Part shown: in pieces, positions 1 to 17,148 of the stretch
Layout: every line of letters begins with the position of its first letter
Numbering within the stretch: the stretch's first letter is position 1
DNA from: Rhizoctonia solani
Taxonomy: Eukaryota; Basidiomycota; Agaricomycetes; Cantharellales; Ceratobasidiaceae
Length of the DNA stretch: 64,000 bases
Assembly: GCF_016906535.1 (NCBI RefSeq)
Contig: NC_057375.1
Coordinates: forward strand, 1,116,001 to 1,180,000
Direction of reading: 5' to 3'
The notes under the pieces: generated by a model
The model's database searches: none
Told to the model about the DNA's origin: nothing
What the model saw: only the letters and a program-made list of their open reading frames with translations
Position numbers and translations under genes: made by a program

Positions 1-1166
1 GATACCCATCCATGCGCGTCTAGTCTTTTTATTCTTGTCTGCCGAGACTGGGGATCCAGGCCTCGGAGTAGTTGTCCCTCCGCTCGTAGGCGACTCCAGT
101 GGAGGTATGACACCTGAGACGGAACCCCGTGGAGACGATACGGAGCCTCTGGGAGACGTTGATACTGACAGCCGTGGGGAGCTAGGGCCTGCACCAGGTG
201 ACTCGGGATAGCGCGTCGGATCCCGCACGCGCCTCGGCACTGACGTGTCGATCGTGGGTCGTACTGCAGCACTTCCATCAAAGGGATTCGAGAACTGTAT
301 AGCTGATGCAGCACTGTCTATAGACGCAATTGAAGGGGTTCTGCTCATTCGAGGGGTTGCAGCTGGTGGTGGTGGTGCGGGAGGAGCAGGGGGTAGAACG
401 GCGAGGATAGCTTCGACGGCTCGTTTATCCATCACATTCATCGATAAATCAATAAATTCCAGCGCGTGGGCTTTGCCTAGAAATGTGGAGATCATTTTGA
501 AGGCACTGAAACGTAGTCGTTTATTGTTTGCAAGCGCAAGGTGGGCGAGGGAATCTGGAATAAGGATTGCATGGAGAATGGGCTTTAGGGTCTACCTGGC
601 AGTTATTTAGGACGATTTTAATAGATATATGAGGCACGTACCAAGTCATCCAAATCACAATCAGACAAAATCAATCGTTGAAGCCCCCAATCAAGGGCGA
701 GCAGGTCAGCCAAGGCCGACGCAACGTCGAACGTCATGCGCATCCGGGATAAATCTAGTACTTTGGGGGCGGCGATTCCTGCTCGAATTTGTGCGGCTAT
801 TGTCGGATCCACTCGCTCGTCTCGTATCTTGCAAATATCGCGGTATAGGGCCTCTACGCGAGCAGCTGTCCATGCTTGCTGTTGCTCAGTTTCTCGCCTT
901 AGACGTTCTGCAGCATCAATTTCTAGCCTGGCTTCACTCTGTGTCGTGCTACTAGGCGCAGTATCACTTGATATGGGGTATACGACCCTTATGTCCGGCA
1001 CAATAAAGTGTGCTCGCTTCAGCACAAGCTCCCCGTCAGCGTTCAACGGCTGTGTAGTCCCGGGTCCAAGTAGTCGAGATATCGAAAGCACATCGCGTGT
1101 AAACGAAAAGAATGGCTTGGGCGCTGGTGGTGGTCTTTTTAATATGCCTTTTTTCGTCTGGCTCAT
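1..1166 (-). CDS. PPP1R37-like leucine-rich-repeat protein, C-terminus beyond the window
   Basis: The minus-strand gene starts at ATG 1166-1164 (MSQTKKGILKRPPP). Exon 1 runs 1166-642, a 50-nt intron 641-592 (GTACGT...TAG) follows, and exon 2 runs from 591 off the left edge. The N-terminus has the KGILKRPPPAPKPFFSF stretch and the VLKRAHFIVP block that I associate with fungal PPP1R37-type RNI-like proteins. Leucine-rich repeats follow (VLDLSRMRMTF, LQRLILSDCDLDDL, IPDSLAHLALANNKRL, ALEFIDLSMN), then a Pro/Ser/Arg-rich low-complexity stretch. Animal PPP1R37 binds and inhibits protein phosphatase 1; that role here is inferred from the family only. Splicing joins the repeats in frame (DLDDL to TLKPILHAIL), which supports the model. 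An upstream in-frame ATG at 1208 is less likely. Confidence 0.75.
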
Positions 1167-2548
1167 ACTGAAGCCAGTTTCAAGTCGTGTGCCAGAGGAT
1201 GAGAGCAAGTATACTTTCCCATGCCGCCCAGCGCTTCACAGAGATCAGCTGATGACAAATACATCACATGACAGGCGCGAGAACTCAAGGGATCTACTTT
1301 CCCATTGCTGTGTAGACTTTAACTCTCCAAAATTTACTCGTCACTGGTGGCCTCCCTTATAGTAACATTGCTATGAAAGTCTCTGTCTGAAATAAATCAT
1401 TGGATATGTGTTATTGACCATGACCACACTCCTATTATTTAACACGAAACTCTCAGCTAGTATCGAACGAATCCCCCGAGTGCTACGTAGATTTACGCTA
1501 GACATTTACCACAAGGTTAATTCTTCGTCAACTGCGGCTTAAAATAAAGATTTTTCCGATTTGTATCTTCCATGTGCTTTGGTCGTTGGTTCATTTTTCA
1601 TTGTTGAGCGCAACACTGTATTGATAAAGAAAGGACAATTGGCTACTTCTTAAGGTTATTCGGTGCCTCTATGGGAATGTTGGATTTGTTCGGTCTATAC
1701 CTTGCTGACTACTAACTCGATGTCAACCGATATGTCGACTGGTCTGATATATGCCTCACCTGAAACCATCCTATCACCTTGGCTCCACCCACATTTTACA
1801 TTTCCTTGATGTCGTTGTTTTTCAGTCTTATTGATACCGACACCCAGTAGCATATTCAGCACTTGATGCACTTCCTTTCACGGGTGAGCCTAGACTCCAT
1901 CATTAGATGCACCACCCACCACGATCATCTCATCTAGGTGGCCACATTTGAGACGACAATATGCGATTGTGCCAGGTGAACTGCTTCTTCAAAATCCTTC
2001 CAACACGCATACATAAGTATTCGGTCATTTATTAACACATGTGCGTAAAACGCATATTGCGACACGTAGGTAATGACGTGATCGCTTTGCCATTCAGTGT
2101 ACATTCAGTCCGAGAATCGCCCCTTGAACGAACTGTGGGCTTCTTCCAGAGGTTACACTTATATATTTAGCTATCCGGGTACTTTCGGAGAACTGGGGTA
2201 CCGTACCAAGAGACAGATTCGCTACTCGGATTTAGCTACAAGAATTTCTCGCCCCGCACAATCAAAGAGATCTTTCGGGGCTGAGGGGACTCAAGGAGAT
2301 AAGATCAGTCTCGGCCAAGAACCTAGATCTCAATGGGACAAACGCCTCAGACGTAAACTTTCAAGTCAATAAGAATGCCTTTGAAAGATTGATTAAAGAT
2401 GACTTGTACCGAAGAAATCCACGTTCGTGGGAGGAAGGAAGAGCCGGGGTCGTTTAAAACAAGTCGAAGAAAGTCGAACGTTAATCATTAGATACACTTC
2501 TCTCGCCCCGTTCTCCCTAGTACGACAAGTGTACACCTACTACCGAAA
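1167..2548. other. intergenic stretch, no gene supported
   Basis: This is the space between the divergent LRR and SET genes. Several short open frames occur (for example 2097-2372 on the plus strand), but none shows a recognisable motif, intron logic or composition that separates it from chance. It should hold both promoters; I see no clear TATA box. Confidence 0.5.
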
Positions 2549-3278
2549 ATGTCAAGCATCGAACATCTTCACCAATTCCCTGACCTGTTTGCTGTTGATA
2601 TTCAGCCAGGATCGTTTAACTCGGGCCTGAAAAGTCTTGTCGTAAGAGCCCTTGTTCAACCAACCAATTTAACCCAGTTCTAACGTTATGTTCGCGGAAA
2701 CAATGACAGTATTTCAAGGAAAACCAAATCATGTCGCGATTGACTGGGATGTCGAGGACCCCAACCAAGACCTGGACCAGCGTTCAGTGTGGGCCGGGTC
2801 CAGATGACCATCTAGAACTTAACTCGGTCTTGGTATATGGTATATCTTTACCCTTTCCGTCGACATAAAGATCCAATGCTTACCAAGTGACTTCCTCAGC
2901 CAACCACTCCTGCTTACCGAACGTCATTGTTGATGTAAGCTCCAACGATTCGGATGAATGGCACTTCCGTGCTTTGAGGGATATATCACCTGGAGACAAC
3001 CTTACCTTTTTCTATCCTTCGACGGAGTGGGATATGACACAAGCGTTTAATTGCAAGTGTCAAGAAAAGGTACGCTTGAAATATGCAGCGTGATGGAACA
3101 GGATAGACTCAAGGATTTTCAATTGAACTATAATTAGAATTGCCTAGGGATGATCCGAGGCGCCAGATATTTGGCTTATGATGAAGTAGAGGCCCGAGGG
3201 TTTATTAATGCCCATATCATTCGACTCATGGAAGAGCGAGATGGCGCTTACGAAACTTCATCCCGAAGCTCAGATTGA
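2549..3278 (+). CDS. SET-domain protein (small, with post-SET-like tail)
   Basis: Four exons fit: 2549-2641, 2710-2839, 2900-3069 and 3138-3278, with introns of 68, 60 and 68 nt. The first intron contains a CTAAC branch site. The predicted protein is 177 residues. It begins MSSIEHLHQFPDLF and contains SVQCGPGPDDHLELNSVLVY, then the SET core motif NHSCLPN split by the second intron, then TFFYPSTEWDM and a Cys-rich tail CKCQEKNCLG with RGARYLAYDEVEARGF. SET domains normally transfer methyl groups to protein lysines; the substrate of this short fungal class is unknown. The gene converges on a transporter relic at 3513-4018, and its last exon is partly copied at 5765-5855. The start is the first ATG that keeps the family N-terminus; an extra upstream exon cannot be excluded. 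Confidence 0.75.
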
Positions 3279-3512
3279 ATGAACTTCATATGATGTACTC
3301 TGGATCATTGTCATCATCACTACAATAATAAAAGTGTGGAGTAGTGTGTATTGAAATTTAAATGCGAAGCCTAAATTCTAACACAGAACAGGAAAACAAG
3401 TGTGCTCACACATTTTTGAGTTGAGAATTTATGAGAAAATGGTCTCCAATAGCATCTGTTCCTACAGTCACTACCTAGATACATTGTGGTTCTCACCATG
3501 GCCAACTAGATC
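3279..3512. other. convergent 3' intergenic space
   Basis: AT-rich 3' flank between the SET gene and the transporter relic. Nothing recognisable beyond likely 3' UTR. Confidence 0.4.
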
Positions 3513-4018
3513 CTAGCAAATAGTCATGACTCCCGCTTGAACTAAGTTAGCAAGCGGGTCAGTGCTCCATATAAACATCGAAGAGATGGTCATACCATAA
3601 AGCATGCACAGCACTCCCACGAACTGAATCGTACCACTATATATGCTGCTAAGGCATGCCAGTTTCGACCCGAGTTCTCCAGTATAACACCTCCCAGAGG
3701 CAAACCGGCCGAACTCCCTGGAAATTATCTTAGAAATGATAGTACATTTGTTAAATGACACGTACTGGGCAAATTGGAGATGTTGAGTAATCTCGTGAGT
3801 ATCGCAAGGCTATGAGTTCCGTATAGCGTCACGGCAACTGGAGTGACGAGACTGACAAAACACGGACCAGTCATTCTAAACAGCACCCTGTTTCATCGAT
3901 TAGCTCCGACCTATAACTTGTGGTTGGAACATACGAGAACACCATCATGCCAGTATACGAATTAGTTGCGACATCCCATAGCACCGCTTGACAAAATGAA
4001 CTAATGAAAACAACAATT
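3513..4018 (-). pseudogene. truncated duplicate of the MFS transporter
   Basis: This segment aligns along its whole length with about 6060-6600 of the intact transporter (by eye roughly 85-90 percent identical). Shared stretches include the reading IQFVGVLCMLYGM and the STDP tail. Homology stops abruptly near 4018, inside what would be the second half of the transporter, so about two thirds of the gene is missing. In frame the copy ends MTIC-stop, where the intact gene has a CAG codon in place of the TAG. It is a remnant, not a functional carrier. Confidence 0.8.
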
Positions 4019-5764
4019 ATAGCAACAGTTTACGGTGTTTGAGCTTCACCCCACGGGATGCATGTAACACTTCTTTAAGCATTTTGGTCTTGTTTGGTTC
4101 TCGTCTTCTTAATGTGATCACACACCGTCCGTTAATTGCAGGTGCCCAGTAGCTTTGCGCAGAGTAAAGGCTGTTGGTATTGCACCCTGAAAGCCAGTAT
4201 ACCCCTCTTAGGACCACCCGTTCTTCATGCATGGCCATGGTGTGGAGCCCATTTAGTTGACATATATTTATATTCCGAATCTACAATGTGAAATGGGACG
4301 CTAGAATACAGTCGAGACTCTTGACCTGCAGTATGGGAATACACTAGCCAAGTTTACAAATCAATAGTAAAGTGGCGCAACACGCAGCTTGTTGATACAC
4401 AGTCTGCAGGTCAAGAAGCTGCAGGCCAAGAGTCCGGACTGTAGCTTGAGATGAACCGAGCTGAATTAAGAGTCTTCCACAAACCGGTAAAGTGATTCAA
4501 CAGATCCAACGTTCGGCGGTTCAACAAGAAAATGCTTGTTAACACATCTGTAACTACTTTGCTCTGTGGCCTAGTCTGACAAGAGCATGTCATGCAGACC
4601 GGGCAGGCACTAATGCTATTCACCTATGTATCGTAGTTGCATATTGTTTATAGTATTCCAATAGGGCCCTTACGCGCCTTGTTCCTTCCTTCCATACTGC
4701 GCACTGAGAGCATAACGTGTTTGCAGCAGAGTTTTGTCGTTACCATTAGTCCCCTTTTTCCGTGAGTCCCACCCGCTTACACCTCTACTAGTATACGACC
4801 CGGTTTGGCCGCCTACCCAGCTCAATCGGTGTCCCAACCCCAGTCATACCCCGGTTCAGCGTATCCCCTCTCTGCCCCCTAACATTCTTCCGCCCACTGG
4901 TCCTGTTCATCTGCGCGTTTTTTTCTTGTTGCTATATGCTCATATTATTACCTCCCGTAATGCACCGGCCGGAGGCCAAGTTAAATTGCATTAATGTATT
5001 CTACTCTGCCTGCTACCTTATTGCGTCGTCAATACCCATATCCATGTATTCGAAACTACATTGTTTATATACTATGCCTCCTGCATAAAGACCACAGTTG
5101 GGTTGGTAAATGTGCTAGCACGCCCGCTCCGCGAGCGAGGGTTTGCCAAGTGACCAACATCGTCTGTACGAGTCGCGTGGGCGAGTCACCTCAAACAGTA
5201 TTCTATCATGATTAGTGGTATACCTGAGGGTGCACCGTGTGCGTATTTCTGAGGCGTCTTCTACTCTTGTGTCTGAAGTAGATTACATGCTTTGCGTCCT
5301 TTGTCGGCTGCTCATGCGTCGCAAACTAATCACTAAACTATACTCATATCAAAGTAAAGACGTTATCTATCACGAAAGGATACGGGGATATCAACAGTGA
5401 GGAGATGATAGGGAGAAACAATGATGTGAATAAATGCAGTGACTCCAACCATTGCAAGTATATGCGATTGTGCAGGAGGAGCGTAGCTCCAAATCTGAAG
5501 CGGACAAGTTTGAAATTGAAACACAATGCTGTCTGAGGGTACTAAAAATAGAACATGATCTTGGAGAGTATGGATTAAGCGTATCTGGCGATACAAATAT
5601 ATCCAAGCAGCAGGTCGTCGATCTAGTGCAGCAGCCCTGATAGTGATGATCTATAGTGTTACATAGTTTTGTGTACATTTCTGTTTACATATATCAGTGA
5701 TCTTGGTAACGCTTGAATTGCGGTAATGCCGCCTTGTAATTCCCGTTGGTTGGTCACAACCCCC
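4019..5764. other. spacer between the two duplicated SET/MFS units
   Basis: No gene could be supported. Open frames at 4734-4994, 4994-5215 and 5452-5640 on the plus strand are short and show no family signature. The last (ending QQVVDLVQQP) looks somewhat protein-like and could be the end of a decayed exon, but stops lie directly upstream in the same frame. Confidence 0.4.
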
Positions 5765-5855
5765 TACATCCGGGGCGCCAAACAGTGGGCTTATGATGAA
5801 GTGGAGGGCCAAGGATTACGCTTACGAAACCTCATCTCGAAAGTCAGATTGGACC
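5765..5855 (+). pseudogene. relic of the SET gene last exon
   Basis: The segment repeats the last-exon stretch of the SET gene: gcgcca, gcttatgatgaagt, then gcttacgaaac and a final cagattg block matching 3160-3276. An internal deletion removes the middle of the exon. No upstream SET exons remain. It sits just beyond the 3' end of the intact transporter, mirroring the convergent order at 3.1-4.0 kb. Confidence 0.75.
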
Positions 5856-5923
5856 GGTACAATGCAACTTGAATCATAGACAAGACCTCTATAATGAAAA
5901 TGTAGAGCAGAATACGCTACAAT

Positions 5924-8090
5924 CTAAACATGAACCACAAATCCCAGAAAAAATGACAAAACCAAGTATACTCGTATATTTTCGTACTGAGAAATCGCAT
6001 AAGAATGATTTCCAACTATCATATATTCGTATGGCCACTGCCTAGACGCACTGTCATTCACACCAGCTATATCCTGGCAAAGAGTCGTGGCTCCCGCTTG
6101 AACCGAGCTAGTGAACGGGTCAGTGCTCCATATAAACATCGAAGAGGTGACCATACCATAAAGCATGCACAGCACTCCCACGAACTGGATCACGCCACTA
6201 TATGCTGTCAAAGCATGCCAGTTTCGACCCGAGTTCTCCAGTATAACACCTCCCAGCGGCGGACCGGTCAAACTCCCTAAAAAATTTGGAGAATGCGTCA
6301 GAAACGATATTATGTTTGGGCAATGACGCGTACCGGGCATATTAGAGATGTTAAGCAAACCCGTGAGTGTCGCAAGGTTATGAGTTCCGTATAGCGTCAC
6401 GGCAACTGGGGTGACGAGGCTGATGAAGCACGGGCCGGTCATTCCGAAGAGTACACTATTTCGTCGGTCAGTTATATCCGATGGGAAAGTTCTGATTGGC
6501 ACGTACGAAAACACCATGATGCCGGCATACGAGTCGGCTGCGACATTCCATAGCACCGCCTGACAAAACGAACTAATGAAAATAACAATAATAAATGCAT
6601 TGACGAAGCCTATGCGGTCGCCCGTCAATCCGACAGTAGTTCTGCCGATTGCGCTAGCAAACGCCATGACAGAAATAGGCAGGCTGGCTAGTTGATCGGA
6701 GATTTGTGGAATCTTTTCGCGAGCATAAACGGAGATATACACAAAGGGTGTCATATAACCACTGAATAAATTAATAAGCGCGTTATTCAGTGGAGAAAGA
6801 GGTTGGCTTACAATACAGCGAACAGCAACGCAGCCCAGAAGCTCCAGAAAGACGGGTCCTTGAAGTACTGCTTGTCTACCCATGCAATTTTACGATTCTT
6901 GTTCTGCAGCTGGGATGCTGGGAACCGGGTCTTGATGAGGGAGAAACCGGCAAGCATAGTTACACCCTGGACAAACGAATAAATCAAGAGCGTATTATGG
7001 AATCCAAGACGCCCGAGCATAGCCTAATATAAAACACAATCAATGGATTATTTTGGTTGAACGGCCATAGGACCTACTTGTACTATAAGCGAGGGAACCG
7101 CCCCGCCCAAAGAGGATCCAGCAATCACAATTCCCGTTGCCACTCCCCGGTGTCGTCTAAACCACTGAGAAGGTATGGCAAATATCATGGGAAGCAGAAG
7201 TCCGCATCCAGCACCTTGCATCACACCCTGTTGAGAGTACGATTAAGGTGGTAGCCACTATAGAGTTTCTGTGTCCCTATTTTACTCACCTGGGTAAGAA
7301 ATATTGACCAGAACTCGTGACACCAGGACGCACAGAACTGCCCCAAGAAGACTATGATGCAACCGGACGCAATAAATCGCTAGGACAAACTCGCATCAGA
7401 CGCATATAGAGTCGAGCTGAACTTGAAATGCGACTAACCTTATAGCCGCTATTAGAAGAATGAGTACCCAAACGATGAAAATATATGGTAGCACTTACTA
7501 TCTATCACCTAATTTTCCGGTCACAAAGGCAAGGCTCGTCATAAGCTAGTTCCAAATCAGGAATTATTACATCAACACTGGCCAAATATAAGAGATACCG
7601 GCTTACCGCATTTTGAACCGATCCAACCGCACTCAGCGTCGCATCCGGTGTACCTTTCAGCAGAAACTTCGAGTGATAGGCCTGGAAAACACCCCAGAGT
7701 AAACTAATGGGTCTGGTGAATACCTCTAAATACTCCGAGGGCCCGCTGGACTTACTTCCAACCTGAGGTCAATTGAGATATCAGAGTGATGTCACTTTCA
7801 ATTGCTAAGAACGTACCGACTGTTGGTGCTGCAATAAGGGCACACCCAAGGATCACTTTCCACCCTTCAAACCCACCTTCAACAAACTCGTCGTCTCCAA
7901 CTTGCCCTATTGGACATGCAGTCGGCCCAATCGCTTGAATGTTCGCAGGCTCTTCTATTTTTTCTTTCGTCGAGTCATCATATTGGTCCCCGCGCAAAGT
8001 CAATTGCTCAACGTCCTTCTCAGAAGTCGCAGCAGAAGGCATAACGTTCGTATCGGCCAGGTTTGTCGTAGGAGGTGTAGAATGGGTCAT
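5924..8090 (-). CDS. MFS transporter, monocarboxylate-permease (MCT-like) family
   Basis: This multi-exon gene starts at ATG 8090-8088 (MTHSTPPTTN). An acidic cytosolic N-terminus leads to GGFEGWKVILGCALIAAP, the typical first helix of fungal MCT-like carriers. After splicing come WNLLWGVFQAYHSKF, FLGQFCASWCHEFWS, QGAGCGLLLPMIFAIPSQWF, RRHRGVATGIVIAGSSLGG and TLLIYSFVQGVTMLAGF. The C-terminal six helices lie in 5924-6883. Within that open frame a 57-nt intron (GTACGCG...TTTTTTAG) reads through by length, and splicing it gives NISNMPGSLTGPPLGG, the family consensus. Members move monocarboxylates or related acids across membranes; the substrate here is unknown. The family usually has about 450 residues, which fits. 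The exact C-terminus is uncertain. Confidence 0.8.
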
Positions 8091-9536
8091 GACTGTCAAC
8101 GTTAAAACCAAGTCGTTTCAACGAGTCGTCCACGGCGTTTTGAGCCATATGGCGTGCCTTCAGTGATGAGTAAGAAACTTGCCTTTCATTTAGGCACCTA
8201 GGCATGGAATGCTTCAACAAGCCGAGATCAAATTATGTAACATGGCTCTCCTCGATCCGTCTCGTGAGTTTGTATCTGAACGAAGAAGCCAGTTGATCGT
8301 GGATGCTTCTGAATCGAGGTCCAAGAGATTTCGAGTTCAGTTGGACGATACATAACATATGCTCGTTGACACAGAGAAAGCTGGAAAGAGCCGGAAAACA
8401 GTCGGGGGCATTCCAGCTGATCGGTTAGGCGATCGATATTGATGGCGTGTCCAAATCTATGTTGTCAATTTGGTCGTTTTCTCGCAAAAGGAAATTGTTG
8501 GGTAAATAGAGCCCAATATGTGAGTTTATGAGTTTGGTCAACAGGATGGTGCCGTGATTCTCTGACTTCCTATTGGGCCTTGATCTGGTTATGATTGGCA
8601 CTTGTGTCATATCTCAACATATAGTACACGCAACATAAATGAGATGAGCCTTGTTGGCCAAATTTCACCATCTACACTGATCAATGTGGGGCTATGTGAT
8701 TTGTCTGCAATTGAAGCAAGAGAAAGTTATCACTGTCTGGACCAACCCAATTCGGGATATGTGCTCACCTTCTGTGCGGGTTTTGTTTACTCTCACGGTG
8801 CACGTGGGAAGTCTCCTTTGGGGGTTAGCGCTGGTTCAGGCCGCCGGTAAACTACCACCCCTCACCACTCATCTCTCAAGTGGCACGGTCTATATCCGCT
8901 GAGCGAAACATCTCTGTTCATCCATGGGCCTCTGGGGTCTACCGGAATGCACAAGAATAAATGAAATGGGGCCAGGGCGTTAAGTGGTGTGTAGTTTGAA
9001 AGTATTTCCCCACGGAATATGGATCGTAACTCAGCTTGTAGTGATCTCTTCACATTCTGACCTCACTTGAACTTGGTAACATCGGATGGGGATGCTCTCT
9101 ATAGCAAACGTGATTATCAATCGAAATAAACAGCTGGGGCTGGATCCCATGTAGTGTATCCGATCAAACACTGCCCAGGGTGCCGCTCTCGAGATGCGGA
9201 CCGCTGATGCTATGTCACTCGGCGTCTGGTATGTCGCACTGAATAGTAGGTGAGGCACGGTAGTGGACATATCCGGCAGTGCGTCGACAGATACGAGGAC
9301 CGCCTCGGCATTTTCTCTATCATTTCACAATATTGGCGTCTATTACACCCGGTCGGAACCTAGAGCGGAAGTATTAGATCCGGTGGTCAACGGTATTAGA
9401 CCCTACTTTCCCGCGATTCCAACTACAACGCACTTGAGCCGATATTCGGTCGCACGGCCCTGTAGAACTCCCACAGCAGGAAGATATATAGACACTATCT
9501 GCCATCGACGATTCCGTACTTCACACGACTCACGCC
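8091..9536. other. divergent intergenic region, promoters of the transporter and ARO1
   Basis: No gene is supported; the short frames here carry no recognisable motif. The last 60 bases contain a TATA-like gatatatagac near 9482-9492 and a C/A-rich leader running into the ARO1 start (cacgcc before ATG GCC, a good initiation context). Promoter assignment is inferred from position. Confidence 0.4.
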
Positions 9537-14699
<5,163 letters not shown>

Positions 14700-16020
14700 T
14701 TGTACACTTTCTAGATGGGTATTTGGATATGATTTGTATGCGATATTGAATACGATTTTAATTCTATGCTTACTTTTCTGACATCACAATATGCTAAGCA
14801 TATCACGCGACTTCTTGCGGGGAATCAATCTCTTGAATCGGTTTCAAGCAGCTGGCCGCATTCCATGCCGGACTTGAAATCGCCTCGCAAGTTTTCAGTC
14901 TCCTTTGCGGAAGTCACACGGAAAGTCATGATCCAGACTTCTCGAATCACGTCTGTAGGGGGAGTGCTGACTCACCGACCCGGGGCTACGTGTAACTAAA
15001 AGGGTAAAATATCCTCGACAAATCGGTGCCGCAGTAATTTTCGCCAAGGCATCTAGAACAGCATACGCATTTATTCGGGACAATTCCCAACTAAGAATGC
15101 GTGTCGAGCTGTTGCCGCTAGACTGTACATCTGGATACATCGGAGGCGGTTTCCGTGAGCCGCTTTATGCACCTCAGACAGGGACCAAGTTGAGCGAGCG
15201 CGTAGTATTTCAAAGTCGATGTGTCTTTGTGGTGTCGATTGACCGAGCTGTCGATCCTGGGTCTTAAAACCCAGCGTATGATAGTGCAATAGGGGTTACA
15301 CGCAGTTCCTTGTGCCTTGACCAGAGCCTAAAGGAGGTACGCATAACGGGACCGACAAACTTCCGTTGGTCAGATTGCCAAAATGTGCAAATGTGTACCG
15401 CCGCACGTGCGCTCAACCGGCGGTTCCCCACACCGCCGATCACTCGACTAGTGAATTGAATGCAAAAATGAAAGTCCAAAGCAATAATAACCCCAGGAAC
15501 ATGTGTTTCGGGGGCGCAACGGCGCGTGTGCGGCTCGTATTGGTCTCGGTTGGCGGCCCATCGTGGTGTGCTGCAGATCGGAGCTGACAAGCATCATGTT
15601 CGGCGAATCAAATCACGGGTCCGGAGGACTATTTGGATTTCGGCAAGTAGGGCACTTTTTTGTTGTTGGATGCAGGGGCAAGTACGGGACTAGCCTTAAG
15701 CGGTTGCATCTGTCGTGAGTACGTACGCTGATATGGACAAACGCGAAGCAGCCGCCACGCGACGGCTATACACACGATCAAGTGGTTGTGTGGGAGAACA
15801 GCCGATGAGAGACTAGCGCCCGATCCACATGCTGAGCGAATAATTCCCAGACACTTGGAATAGGTAACTTGGTCTGGACTATCCAACATGGTGCGATCTG
15901 CGACACTAGCTCGATTCCGCCCTAGGAGATCCATATAGGCTTGTGTGTTCACCATTGACAACCTCTCTCTGAGCTTAAAAGTCCCCCTCTCTTTCGAACC
16001 ATTTCCTCGGCTTCGTTCTC
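14700..16020. other. intergenic region downstream of ARO1
   Basis: No supported gene. Open frames at 15264-15590 and 15629-15961 (minus) lack motifs and sensible codon composition. The last 60 bases are pyrimidine-rich (cccctctctttcg), a common pattern just upstream of fungal starts, and probably belong to the promoter or leader of the LOV gene. Confidence 0.4.
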
Positions 16021-17148
16021 ATGTCTCAGCTCTCGCTCATAAATCTGAGAATATCTACACACAGTTCGCCACCCAGTAGTAAGTCTGGGAGCAGCCGCTC
16101 GAGCACGAGCAGCATACAATCCGACTCATCTACCGGCTCCGAGACTGATGGTCCGGCAGCTTACCACGTGAATTTATTAAATTTAATCCCGTCACTCCAG
16201 CTTCCTCCACCGCTCCGAGGCATGTCCCGTCTCCGTGCCACGGCCCAACGCCAATTTGCACCTCGCTTTGACGCCCTGGGTATCCTCGCCAAGGCAGTCA
16301 TGCGTCCCCAGCCCGTTATACATCTTGGTCCAATCGGTACGTCTCGGCAAACAACTCTGCTCCCCCCCCCCACGCAAACTCTAAAGGTCACTGACGTCAA
16401 TACAGACCATACGGCCTCTTGCGTCATTGTTGATCTTGATCTTCCCGACCGTCCGCTCGTATGGGCTTCTGATTCATTTTGTCAAATGTCTGGCTATGCT
16501 CTCGAGGACATTCGGGGCCGCAATCCTCGGTTCATGCAAGCACCCGGTGGTCATGTCCTCTCGTCTCCGAATTCAGACTCTTCGGATGAGGATGACGCAC
16601 AGTCTGGGCCGGCTCCGAACGAAAGATTTCCCCCCTCGACGTCACCACATGACGTAGCGGAATCCCAACCTCAGCCGTCTAGACCACCCCCTGTGGTTGT
16701 ACCAGGATCTGGATCTGGATCATCTTCTACCAACTCGGGCTCATCCACGGAGACTGTGTCATCTGCTCCAAAGCCCGAGGATATCCCTGCACCTACAACA
16801 TCTGATGCTTACATCCATCCACCACAATCACACGTGCCGCCTGGTTCCCAAAGGACACATACCAACCACGACACCGTCCGATATATCAAATCAAAACTCG
16901 ATGCAAACGAAGAGCTTCAATGTGTCGTTCTCAATTACCGTAAAGACGGAACACCATTCTGGAACTGGTTAAGTGTCGTGCCAGTCCGCGAGGGGGAAAG
17001 GTTTAGGTGAGTTGCACAATAAAGGTTTGACAGCAGGGTTTAACTGGGACAAAGGTGGCATGTTGGAATCATGGTCGATCTCGTACAGCAGCCACAACAA
17101 ATCATGCGAGCTATGCAGGCCGGATACTATATTCGCACCCAACCGTGA
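16021..17148 (+). CDS. LOV/PAS-domain protein lacking the photoactive cysteine
   Basis: Three exons (16021-16336, 16406-17006, 17055-17148) encode 336 residues. The Ser-rich N-terminus precedes a LOV-type PAS domain from about residue 107: CVIVDLD, PLVWASDSFCQMSGY, then RGRNPRFMQAPGG. In photoreceptor LOV domains the motif is GRNCRFLQ; here Pro (about residue 146) replaces the flavin-adduct Cys. About 115 residues of Ser/Pro-rich sequence follow, before the second half NYRKDGTPFWNWLSVVPV and, after a 48-nt intron, WHVGIMVDLVQQPQQIM. This resembles the LOV domain of White-collar-1-like fungal proteins, but there is no second PAS or zinc finger. Flavin binding may persist because the Asn/Arg/Gln positions are kept; photochemistry is unlikely. 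The 69-nt first intron also reads through in frame. Confidence 0.8.

Noticed and set aside
4734..5640. Chain of short plus-strand frames as a gene
   Set aside because: No splice pattern joins them and no family motif appears.
2549..8090. SET and MFS genes as part of a secondary-metabolite cluster
   Set aside because: No polyketide, peptide or terpene synthase or tailoring enzyme is nearby.
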